Shown here: positions 1 to 5,155 of the stretch, piece after piece
Layout of the letters: each line of letters opens with the position of its first letter
Position numbering within the stretch: position 1 is the first letter of the stretch
DNA from: Betaproteobacteria bacterium
Lineage (GTDB): Bacteria > Pseudomonadota > Gammaproteobacteria > Burkholderiales > SG8-39
Direction: 5' to 3'
Length of the DNA stretch: 5,654 nucleotides
Assembly (NCBI GenBank): GCA_012274205.1
Contig: JAAOZY010000391.1
Coordinates: forward strand, 1 to 5,654
Program-made: the position numbers and the translations under genes
The notes under the pieces: generated by a model
Told to the model about the DNA's origin: nothing
Seen by the model: only the letters and a program-made list of their open reading frames with translations
Database searches by the model: none

Positions 1-905
1 ACCTGAGCCTGCGCGGCGCGCAGCGCGAACTCGCGGCGCGTTCCGCTTCGGTCGAGGCGATGCGCCGCATCGCCGCCACGGTGCGCGAACGCGCCGATGC
101 GGGCGACCTGGCGCGCGCAGACGTCGAGCGCGCGCAGGCGCAGCTCGATGCCGCCGCGGCTGTCTTGCCCGGCATCCGCGCGCGCATTCGCGCGTCCGCA
201 TTGGGCATAGGCATGCTGCTCGGCCAGTTGCCCGAGAGCGAACTGGCGCTGGCCGGCAGCGACGGCGGCGAGATCGCGCTCGAACCGATCGCGGCAGGCG
301 CGCGCGCCGACGTGCTGCGGCGCCGCCCGGATGTGCGCGTTGCCGAACGGCGCCTCGCAGCCGCGACGGCAGACAGCGCCGTGGCGCGGGCGGAGTGGTT
401 TCCGCGGCTCGCGATCGGGGCCAGCGGCGGCTTTCAGGCGCTCGCGCTCGGCGATCTGTTGCAGGCGTCCAGCCAGGTATTCTCGGTCATGCCGGTGATT
501 TCCTGGCGCATCTTCGACGGCGGCCGGGTGCAGGCGCAAATCCACGCCGCCGAGGCGCGCCAGCAGGGCGCGGCGCAGTCCTATGAAAAGGCTGTGCTGT
601 CAGCGCTGAGCGATGCCGAACGCGCGCTCGGCAATTACCGCTATTCGCTCGAGGCGGATAAGGCGCAGCGTGCCGCGCTGGAGTCGGCACGGCGCAGCTA
701 CGGCCATGCCCGGCGGCGCCACGAGCTCGGCGACATCGCGCTGGCGGATTTGCTGGAAGCCGAACGCAGCATGCGCGATGCCGAAGACGCCTATGCCAGG
801 GCCCACACCGGCGCCGCGATCGATCTGGTCGCCTTGTACAAGGCGCTGGGCGGAGGCTGGCCGATGCCGGCACCGGCTGCGCCGGGCGCGGGACGCGCCC
901 GGTGA
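1..905 (+). CDS. RND efflux outer-membrane factor, NodT/OprM family (5'-truncated by window)
   Basis: This is the C-terminal part of a TolC-like outer-membrane channel lipoprotein that exports drugs, metals or small molecules together with an inner-membrane RND pump and a periplasmic adaptor. The frame is open from nt 3, so the ATG at 60 is internal; 300 residues are visible and the family is usually about 450-500 aa. The missing N-terminus should carry the signal peptide and lipobox. Visible family hallmarks, counted from the first visible residue, are a long Ala/Arg/Gln-rich helix over the first ~75 residues ending in the LLGQ motif, the DVLRRRPDVRVAERRL block (about 103-118) that opens the second OEP repeat, a strand-turn ending in IFDGGR (about 170-175), a second long alpha-helical hairpin, and the terminal ALYKALGGGW signature (about 277-286). 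After that comes a short Pro/Ala tail and TGA at 903-905. Pump and adaptor genes would be expected upstream, outside the window. The substrate cannot be told from this part. Confidence 0.92.
   Translation, partial: LSLRGAQRELAARSASVEAMRRIAATVRERADAGDLARADVERAQAQLDAAAAVLPGIRARIRASALGIGMLLGQLPESELALAGSDGGEIALEPIAAGARADVLRRRPDVRVAERRLAAATADSAVARAEWFPRLAIGASGGFQALALGDLLQASSQVFSVMPVISWRIFDGGRVQAQIHAAEARQQGAAQSYEKAVLSALSDAERALGNYRYSLEADKAQRAALESARRSYGHARRRHELGDIALADLLEAERSMRDAEDAYARAHTGAAIDLVALYKALGGGWPMPAPAAPGAGRAR
882..902. repeat. GC-rich hairpin abutting the stop codon of the efflux gene
   Basis: Perfect 9-bp arms CCGGGCGCG (882-890) and CGCGCCCGG (894-902) enclose a 3-nt loop and end immediately before the TGA of the outer-membrane factor. 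There is no T-run on either side, so it is not a standard intrinsic terminator. It sits between convergent genes and could stabilise the 3' end of the efflux transcript or stall polymerase from either direction. It may also simply reflect the Gly/Ala/Arg-rich tail codons in GC-rich DNA. Confidence 0.45.
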
Positions 906-916
906 GGAATCTGCGC

Positions 917-1123
917 TCAGACTGCCTTGAGGTCCCCGGCGGAAGTCTTTCCGTCCTTGCCTTTCTGCAGTTCGTACTGGACTTTCTGGCCTTCGTTCAG
1001 GGTGGACAGACCTGCTTTTTCCACCGCCGAGATATGCACGAACACGTCTTTTGAACCGTCATCGGCTTGAATGAATCCGAAACCCTTGCTTGCGTTGAAC
1101 CACTTCACTGTTCCAGTTGCCAC
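917..1123 (-). CDS. Cold-shock domain protein (CspA family)
   Basis: This 68-residue single-domain cold-shock protein binds single-stranded RNA/DNA as an OB-fold and acts in the cytoplasm as an RNA chaperone or antiterminator. The length is normal for the family (about 65-70 aa). The sequence opens with the family signature ATGTVKWFNASKGFGFI. It has the RNP1 motif KGFGFI (residues 13-18), RNP2 VFVHI (27-31), conserved aromatics W8, F9, F15, F17 and F28, and H30. I place the start at GTG (1123-1121), which decodes as the initiator Met in front of ATGTVKWF. An AGGAG box lies 6 nt upstream of it. Starting 12 codons further upstream would add residues the family lacks and bury that ribosome binding site. 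The gene converges with the efflux gene 11 bp away and stands alone. Whether it is cold-induced or constitutive cannot be read from the sequence. The family assignment is firm; the paralogue is not assigned. Confidence 0.95.
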   Translation of the reverse strand: MATGTVKWFNASKGFGFIQADDGSKDVFVHISAVEKAGLSTLNEGQKVQYELQKGKDGKTSAGDLKAV

Positions 1124-1129
1124 GAGAAT

Positions 1130-1134
1130 CTCCT
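1130..1134 (-). promoter_or_regulatory. Ribosome binding site of the cold-shock gene (supports GTG start)
   Basis: AGGAG on the minus strand lies 6 nt before the GTG codon at 1123-1121. It decides the start: no comparable box precedes the longer in-frame upstream start at 1159. Confidence 0.8.
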
Positions 1135-1154
1135 GATAGTAATTAAGAAGCCGC

Positions 1155-1167
1155 AACAAAATTTGTT
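1155..1167. repeat. AT-rich 13-bp palindrome upstream of the cold-shock gene
   Basis: The arms AACAAA and TTTGTT flank a single central A, 32-44 nt upstream of the cold-shock GTG codon. In a GC-rich neighbourhood this A/T island stands out. It may belong to the cold-shock promoter or transcribed leader, or be a protein-binding site. No function can be assigned from sequence alone. Confidence 0.4.
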
Positions 1168-1191
1168 ACGGTCCGAACTGGGGAAGCACGA

Positions 1192-1204
1192 GGGAAATTT
1201 TCCC
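1192..1204. repeat. GGGAAA-T-TTTCCC palindrome
   Basis: A perfect 13-bp palindrome with a single central T lies about 70 bp upstream of the cold-shock start. It is followed by CTCATT, so the stretch TCCCCTCATT (1201-1210) is also found exactly at 3143-3152, in the hairpin ahead of the dehydratase gene. The role is unknown. Confidence 0.35.
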
Positions 1205-1409
1205 CTCATTCGGCTGCAACTCCAAATCGAATATCAACCCGGGCAGCGGATCAGTCCAAGTCAATAGGAAGCCAGTCTAAAGCATCGGGCGCAAGCTTGC
1301 TACTACCTGGCCCGGGGTCCGGGCGAATAGGCTGTTTCCGGCAATCCCGGTGTATGAACGGTATCGCGCCATCCGGTTTGACTTTCCGGCGGCCGCTTGT
1401 GCCGGAGTT

Positions 1410-1418
1410 TGCTAGGAT
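1410..1418 (+). promoter_or_regulatory. Candidate extended -10 of the acyl-CoA ligase gene
   Basis: TGC-TAGGAT matches the extended -10 form TGn-TATAAT, with 4 of 6 hexamer positions identical. It would start transcription near 1425, giving a leader of about 30 nt to the ATG at 1454. TTGACT at 1378-1383 is a good -35 hexamer, but its 29-bp spacing is too long to pair with this -10. The promoter would therefore rely on the extended -10 or an activator. Confidence 0.4.
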
Positions 1419-1420
1419 GC

Positions 1421-1438
1421 GCGTCAAGCACATGACGC
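1421..1438. promoter_or_regulatory. Operator-like inverted repeat at the ligase promoter
   Basis: The arms GCGTCA (1421-1426) and TGACGC (1433-1438) are separated by 6 nt. The site spans the predicted transcription start just downstream of the candidate -10, a typical place for a repressor. Fatty-acid and acyl-CoA genes are often controlled by TetR- or GntR-type repressors that bind palindromes of this size. The regulator is not identified. Confidence 0.35.
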
Positions 1439-1442
1439 ACAC

Positions 1443-1448
1443 GAGGGG
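1443..1448 (+). promoter_or_regulatory. Ribosome binding site of the ligase gene
   Basis: GAGGGG lies 5 nt before the ATG at 1454. It favours that start over the in-frame ATG codons a few residues further in (residues 5, 6 and 8). Confidence 0.65.
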
Positions 1449-1453
1449 AAGAC

Positions 1454-3082
1454 ATGCGATCGACCATGATGCAGATGCCGCTGAGCCTGAATCAGCTGCT
1501 CGAGCACGCCCACGCGCTCTATCCCACCCGGGAAGTGGTGTCGCGCCGGCCGGACAAATCGCTGTATCGCTGCAATTACGGCGACGTGTACCGGCGCGTG
1601 CGCCAGCTCGCGCAGGCTTTGCAGGGCGCCGGCGTAGCGCGCGGCGAAGCGGTCGGCACTCTGATGTGGAACCACTGGGTCCACCTCGAAGCCTATTTCG
1701 GCATCCCCGCGGCCGGCGCGGTGCTGCACACGCTCAATCTGCGCCTGTCGCCCGAGGATCTCGCTTACATCATCGAGGACGCGGACGATAAGCTGATCAT
1801 TATCGACGACGTGCTGTTGCCGATCTGGGACAGGGTCAGGCCGCTGCTGAAAAAGCCCCCGCGCATCGTCGTATTCGCATTCAGCGGCGCGCCCCTGCCC
1901 GCAGGCAGCGAGAGTTACGAGGATTTCATCGCCGCGGACGCCAGCGCCTACCGCTATCCCGAACAGGACGAGAACGAGGCGATGGGCATGTGCTATACCT
2001 CGGGCACCACCGGGCGGCCCAAGGGCGTGGTCTATTCGCACCGCTCCATGGTGCTGCATTCCATCGTCGGCGCGCTGCCGGATGTGCTCGGCTCGTCCTC
2101 GCGCGACAACGTGCTGGTGATCACACCGATGTTCCACGCCAATGCCTGGGCCATGCCCTTCGGTGCCCTCATGCTCGGGGCGAAACAGGTGTTTCCCGGT
2201 CCGCACATGGCGGGCGAGGACCTGCTCGACCTGATGGAAGGCGAGGCGATCACGCTGTCGCTGGGCGTGCCCACGATCTGGATGATGGTGCTGCAGGCGC
2301 TGCAGTCCGGCAAGCGCACGTGGAAGCTGGTCCCGGGCATGCGCATGACGGTCGGCGGCGCAGCCGTGCCGCGTTCGCTGATCGAGGCCTTCGACCAGTA
2401 CGGGCTCACGATCAAGCAGGGCTGGGGCATGACCGAGACTTCGCCGCTCGGCTCCATCACCTCGATCAAGCCCAACCTCATCGATGCGCCGGCGGACAGG
2501 CTGTACGACATCCGCGCGCGCGCCGGCCTGCAGGTGCCGCTGATCCAGCTGCGCATCGTCGATTTCGACGGCCAGGTGCTGCCCTGGGACGGCGAGTCCA
2601 CGGGCGAGCTGCAATGCCGCGGCCACTGGGTCGCGGGCGGCTACCACAATCAGCCCACCGACCCGGAGAAGTTCACCGAGGACGGCTGGCTGCGCACCGG
2701 CGACGTCGCCACCATCGACCCCGAGGGCTATCTGCGCATCGCCGACCGCACCAAGGACCTGATCAAGTCGGGCGGCGAATGGATCAGCTCGGTCGAGCTG
2801 GAAAACGCGATCATGGGGCACCCCTCGGTGGCCGAGGCCGCGGTGATCGCGGTGAAGCATCCGAAGTGGGACGAGCGCCCGCTCGCCGTGGTGGTGAAGA
2901 AGCCGGGCAGGGAAGTGACGCCGCAGGAACTGCGCGAGCTGCTGCTGCCGCGCTTCGCCAAGTGGCAGGTGCCGGACGATTTTACTTTCATCGACGCGCT
3001 GCCGCGCACTTCGACCGGGAAATTCCTCAAGACCAAGCTGCGCCAGGATTTCAAGAACTGGATTTCCAAGACACCAGCGTAA
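1454..3082 (+). CDS. AMP-forming fatty-acyl-CoA ligase (AlkK/DmdB-like)
   Basis: This cytoplasmic or membrane-associated ANL-superfamily enzyme activates a carboxylic acid with ATP to an acyl-adenylate and then to its CoA thioester, feeding beta-oxidation or a related acyl-CoA pathway. The 542 residues match the usual family length. Motifs in order are the phosphate-binding loop YTSGTTGRPKG (181-191), GWGMTETS (323-330), TGEL (383-386), the adenosine-ribose Asp in RTGD (D417), the hinge DRTKD (431-435) with GGEW after it, and a C-terminal domain with PRTSTGK whose Lys (K523) is the expected adenylation lysine. The N-terminus (PLSLNQLLEHA...EVVSR) resembles the AlkK medium-chain and DmdB 3-methylmercaptopropionate ligases, so chain length and substrate are open. 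The ATG start is supported by GAGGGG 5 nt upstream. It is divergent from the cold-shock gene, has the dehydratase 96 bp downstream on the same strand, and all key residues are intact. Confidence 0.94.
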   Translation: MRSTMMQMPLSLNQLLEHAHALYPTREVVSRRPDKSLYRCNYGDVYRRVRQLAQALQGAGVARGEAVGTLMWNHWVHLEAYFGIPAAGAVLHTLNLRLSPEDLAYIIEDADDKLIIIDDVLLPIWDRVRPLLKKPPRIVVFAFSGAPLPAGSESYEDFIAADASAYRYPEQDENEAMGMCYTSGTTGRPKGVVYSHRSMVLHSIVGALPDVLGSSSRDNVLVITPMFHANAWAMPFGALMLGAKQVFPGPHMAGEDLLDLMEGEAITLSLGVPTIWMMVLQALQSGKRTWKLVPGMRMTVGGAAVPRSLIEAFDQYGLTIKQGWGMTETSPLGSITSIKPNLIDAPADRLYDIRARAGLQVPLIQLRIVDFDGQVLPWDGESTGELQCRGHWVAGGYHNQPTDPEKFTEDGWLRTGDVATIDPEGYLRIADRTKDLIKSGGEWISSVELENAIMGHPSVAEAAVIAVKHPKWDERPLAVVVKKPGREVTPQELRELLLPRFAKWQVPDDFTFIDALPRTSTGKFLKTKLRQDFKNWISKTPA

Positions 3083-3087
3083 GAACC

Positions 3088-3113
3088 CGTTGCAAAACGA
3101 TTTCTTTGCAACG
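3088..3113. repeat. 9-bp inverted repeat just after the ligase stop codon
   Basis: Perfect arms CGTTGCAAA (3088-3096) and TTTGCAACG (3105-3113) with an 8-nt spacer begin 5 nt after the TAA. As RNA it would be a stable hairpin, but no T-run follows on either strand. It is either a 3'-end stabiliser or processing hairpin for the ligase mRNA, or a dyad operator for the downstream dehydratase gene. Confidence 0.55.
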
Positions 3114-3130
3114 CCCGATATAGGGGAGTA

Positions 3131-3154
3131 TGAGGGGAGTTATCCCCTCATTTT
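3131..3154 (+). terminator. Terminator/attenuator-like hairpin ahead of the dehydratase gene
   Basis: The 8-bp stem TGAGGGGA (3131-3138) / TCCCCTCA (3143-3150) with loop GTTA is followed directly by TTTTC, the shape of a short intrinsic terminator. It lies only 24 nt before the dehydratase ATG. A copy of AGGGGAGT (3122-3129) precedes the AGGGGAGT in the stem (3133-3140) and could compete for the same CCCCT strand, giving two alternative folds. If it ends the ligase transcript, the dehydratase promoter would have to overlap it. Otherwise it works as an attenuator or an operator. Confidence 0.5.
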
Positions 3155-3164
3155 CAAATGACCT

Positions 3165-3169
3165 AAGGA
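3165..3169 (+). promoter_or_regulatory. Ribosome binding site of the dehydratase gene
   Basis: AAGGA lies 9 nt before the ATG at 3179 and fixes that start. It sits directly downstream of the terminator-like hairpin and stays single-stranded in either proposed fold. Confidence 0.6.
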
Positions 3170-3178
3170 AGACGAAGC

Positions 3179-4726
3179 ATGAACGCACCAGCGGTAAAGA
3201 ATCTCACGGCGCCGGCCATCCGCCTGCACCCGAACGACAATGTGCTGGTCGCGCGCGTCGACCTGGCGCAGGGGACGGTGCTCGCCGACGAGCAGCTCGC
3301 CTGCCTCAACCGCATCCCCGCCGGACACAAGGTAGCCGCGCGCGCGCTCGCCAAAGGCGAGCCGGTGCTCAAGTACAACACCGTGATCGGCTTTGCCTCG
3401 AACGACATCGCGGCGGGCACGCTGCTGCACCGGCTCAACATGGAGTTCCGCGAATTCGACCGCGACTACGCCTACGCGCGCGACTACCAGCCGGTGGACA
3501 TGGTGCCCGAAGCGGCGCGTGCGAGCTTCATGGGCATCGTGCGCGCCGACGGGCGCGTGGCGACGCGCAACTACATCGGCATCGTCTCGACCGTGAACTG
3601 CTCGGCCACGGTGTCGCACCGCATCGCCGACTGGTTCACGCCGGAGCGGCTTGCCGAATTTCCCAATATCGACGGCGTCGCCGCGTTCACGCATTCGAGC
3701 GGCTGCGGCATGGAACTGTCGGGCGAACCCATGGACCTGCTGCGGCGCACGCTCGCGGGCTATATTCGCCACGCCAACTTCGCCGCGGTGCTGGTGGTGG
3801 GCCTGGGCTGCGAGCGCAACCAGATCGACAAATTGTTCGAGGCCGAAAAGCTCACGTCCGGCACCACACTGCGCACTTTCGTGATGCAGGACACGGGCGG
3901 CACGCGCAAGACCATAGAGGCCGGCGTCGCCGCGGTGCAGGAGCTGCTGCCACAGGCGAACCGGGTCACGCGCGTGGCGGTGCCGGCGAGCCATATCACC
4001 GTCGGGCTGCAGTGCGGCGGCTCGGACAGCTTTTCCTCGATCACCGCGAACCCCGCGCTGGGCGCGGCGATGGACATCCTGGTGCGCCACGGCGGCACCG
4101 CGGTGCTGTCGGAGACGCCGGAGATCTACGGCGTCGAGCACACGCTCACCTGCCGCGCGGCCTCGCGCGCGATCGGCGAGAAGCTGATCGAGCGCATCCG
4201 CTGGTGGAAGGACGTCTACGCGCTCGGGCGCGACGTGCAGATCAACGGCGTGGTCAGCCCCGGCAACCAGATGGGCGGCCTTGCGAACATCCTCGAAAAA
4301 TCGCTGGGCTCGGCGATGAAAGGCGGGACCGGCCCGCTGATGGAAGTGTACAAATACGCCGAGCCGGTGAAGCAAAAGGGCTTCGTGTTCATGGACACGC
4401 CGGGCTACGACCCGGTGTCGGCCACCGGGCAGATCGCCGGCGGCGCGAACGTGGTGTGCTTCACCACCGGCCGCGGCTCCGCCTTCGGCTGCAAGCCCGC
4501 GCCCTCGATTAAGCTCGCCACCAACACGCCGATGTACCGCAGGCTGGAGGAGGACATGGACATCAACTGCGGCCAGATCCTCGACGGCACGGCGAGCATG
4601 GAGGAAATGGGCGAGCAGATTTTCCAGCTGATCCTGCGCACCGCGTCGGGCGAGAAGACCAAGAGCGAGCTATTCGGGCTGGGCGATCACGAGTTTGTGC
4701 CGTGGCAGATAGGGATTACGGGTTGA
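3179..4726 (+). CDS. Altronate/galactarate dehydratase-family protein (SAF + UxaA domains)
   Basis: This sugar-acid dehydratase of the UxaA/GarD family removes water from a hydroxy acid such as D-altronate to give a 2-keto-3-deoxy product, in a metal-dependent cytosolic reaction. The 515 residues are close to E. coli UxaA (about 495). An N-terminal SAF domain (about 14-90: IRLHPNDNVLVAR..., PAGHKVA, AKGEPVLKYNTVIG) is fused to the catalytic part. Catalytic-part motifs in order are GIVRADGRVATRNYIGI (119-135), VNCSATV (139-145), HSSGCGM (172-178), GLGCERNQ (208-215), LQCGGSDSFSSITANPALG (277-295), VVSPGNQMGG (358-367) and TTGRGSAFGCKPAPSIKLATN (429-449). The Cys/His positions in these blocks are candidate metal ligands. 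The C-terminal GRGSAFG and EEDMDINCGQILDG stretches look more like GarD-type members than E. coli UxaA, so substrate specificity is uncertain. No uronate genes are visible nearby; the upstream neighbour is an acyl-CoA ligase. Confidence 0.9.
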   Translation: MNAPAVKNLTAPAIRLHPNDNVLVARVDLAQGTVLADEQLACLNRIPAGHKVAARALAKGEPVLKYNTVIGFASNDIAAGTLLHRLNMEFREFDRDYAYARDYQPVDMVPEAARASFMGIVRADGRVATRNYIGIVSTVNCSATVSHRIADWFTPERLAEFPNIDGVAAFTHSSGCGMELSGEPMDLLRRTLAGYIRHANFAAVLVVGLGCERNQIDKLFEAEKLTSGTTLRTFVMQDTGGTRKTIEAGVAAVQELLPQANRVTRVAVPASHITVGLQCGGSDSFSSITANPALGAAMDILVRHGGTAVLSETPEIYGVEHTLTCRAASRAIGEKLIERIRWWKDVYALGRDVQINGVVSPGNQMGGLANILEKSLGSAMKGGTGPLMEVYKYAEPVKQKGFVFMDTPGYDPVSATGQIAGGANVVCFTTGRGSAFGCKPAPSIKLATNTPMYRRLEEDMDINCGQILDGTASMEEMGEQIFQLILRTASGEKTKSELFGLGDHEFVPWQIGITG

Positions 4727-4747
4727 GGCGGGCTTGGGCGTGGTGGG

Positions 4748-4918
4748 ATGAGGGTCCGCTAGTCGGCCACTACTGACCTTGGACTTCCGGTCTGACTCGG
4801 GCGGCAATGCGTTGGTTACCTGCCGTCCAGCCGCTGGGTCAATGACCGCTTGGCACTTCAGGCTACAGCCGGATCCGACCCTCAGCGGTCTGCCGAGGCC
4901 GGATACATGTGGGTCCGC
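4748..4918 (+). repeat. Imperfect 12-bp direct repeat pair, ATG(A/T)GGGTCCGC
   Basis: Copies lie at 4748-4759 and 4907-4918 and match at 11 of 12 positions. The coordinates given span both copies and the ~147 bp between them. They frame the GC-rich half of the gene-free zone, consistent with a duplicated or degenerate repeated element. Confidence 0.4.
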
Positions 4919-4932
4919 AATGCAGTGGAAAC

Positions 4933-5023
4933 GGCCATTCAATGGTTAGTTCGAGTCCTAACCGGCTCGCCGACCAGGGCAAATCTGAGAACTCTTGGCT
5001 GTTGAAGGTGCCGTTGAATGGCC
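4933..5023. repeat. Long-range inverted repeat with 13-bp arms
   Basis: The arms GGCCATTCAATGG (4933-4945) and CCGTTGAATGGCC (5011-5023) pair at 12 of 13 positions, and the remaining pair is G-U in RNA. Between them are 65 nt that include a second hairpin (GGTTAG 4944-4949 / CTAACC 4958-4963) overlapping the first arm by 2 nt. The structure could be the end of a small non-autonomous repeat element, an extended RNA hairpin, or a relic. No mobility gene is next to it. Confidence 0.45.
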
Positions 5024-5155
5024 AAGCTCAGCAGCCGGAGCCGCTGGAGTGAAAGCACACCGCGAACAACCGCAATGCGGCCTATCCTGCTGCAGCGTTT
5101 GGTTCGGCGCACACAGGATTTCAGACCTACCCGTGGAGGAGCGAAACGACTGACA

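Larger units (their letters stand above)
1124..1453. other. 330-bp divergent intergenic control region
   Basis: This is the gap between the divergent cold-shock and acyl-CoA ligase genes. I see no convincing gene: the open frames here either overlap the two genes or lack ribosome binding sites. It holds the 5' leader and promoter of the cold-shock gene on one side and the ligase promoter on the other. It contains an unusual number of short perfect palindromes: 13-mers centred at 1161 (AACAAA-A-TTTGTT) and 1198 (GGGAAA-T-TTTCCC), the 10-mer GCAAGCTTGC at 1291-1300, a GCCCGG/CCGGGC hairpin at 1310-1324, and the repeat at 1421-1438. I found no well-spaced -35/-10 pair for the cold-shock gene. 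Confidence 0.6.
4727..5155. other. 429-bp gene-free, repeat-rich intergenic zone
   Basis: I find no credible gene here. The open frames begin at TTG, lack ribosome binding sites, or run antisense into neighbouring genes. The zone holds several short repeats: ATGnGGGTCCGC twice (4748-4759 and 4907-4918), the palindrome GGTCA-A-TGACC (4837-4847), recurring CGCAATGC words (4916-4923 and 5071-5078) with a related GGCAATGC (4803-4810), CAGCCG near 4828, 4867 and 5032, and the long-range inverted repeat at 4933-5023. From memory, repeat-laden non-coding stretches with words like AATGACCGCTT occur in many beta- and gammaproteobacterial genomes; this was not searched. No terminator for the dehydratase gene is evident. 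Confidence 0.55.

Noticed and set aside
1067..1267. 66-codon plus-strand open frame over the cold-shock 5' region
   Set aside because: Antisense to the cold-shock coding region and leader, with no ribosome binding site and no recognisable protein features.
1378..1418. TTGACT (1378-1383) as the -35 partner of TAGGAT (1413-1418)
   Set aside because: The spacing is 29 bp against the usual 16-18, so they cannot form a standard sigma-70 promoter together.
1424..2860. 478-codon open frame on the minus strand opposite the ligase gene
   Set aside because: It lies wholly antisense to a gene with intact catalytic motifs, is His/Arg/Gln/Asp-rich without domain logic, and is the expected shadow of codon bias in GC-rich DNA.
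3140..4375. 411-codon open frame on the minus strand opposite the dehydratase gene
   Set aside because: Same reasoning: antisense to a conserved enzyme, His/Arg/Ala-rich, no recognisable domain.
4852..4864. Sigma-54-like TGGCAC...GC element
   Set aside because: The GG and GC dinucleotides are 8 nt apart rather than the required 10, and no gene follows on that strand.
4670..4942. 90-codon minus-strand open frame over the dehydratase 3' end and repeat zone
   Set aside because: TTG start, no ribosome binding site, antisense overlap with the dehydratase, and repeated words (ADPH twice) that simply reflect the DNA direct repeat.
4944..4977. tRNA 3'-end look-alike (TTCGAGTCC followed by ...GACCA), a possible island attachment site
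   Set aside because: The T-loop word is present, but the T-stem does not pair with a 7-nt loop and no anticodon arm or acceptor partner is found upstream. At most a degenerate fragment.
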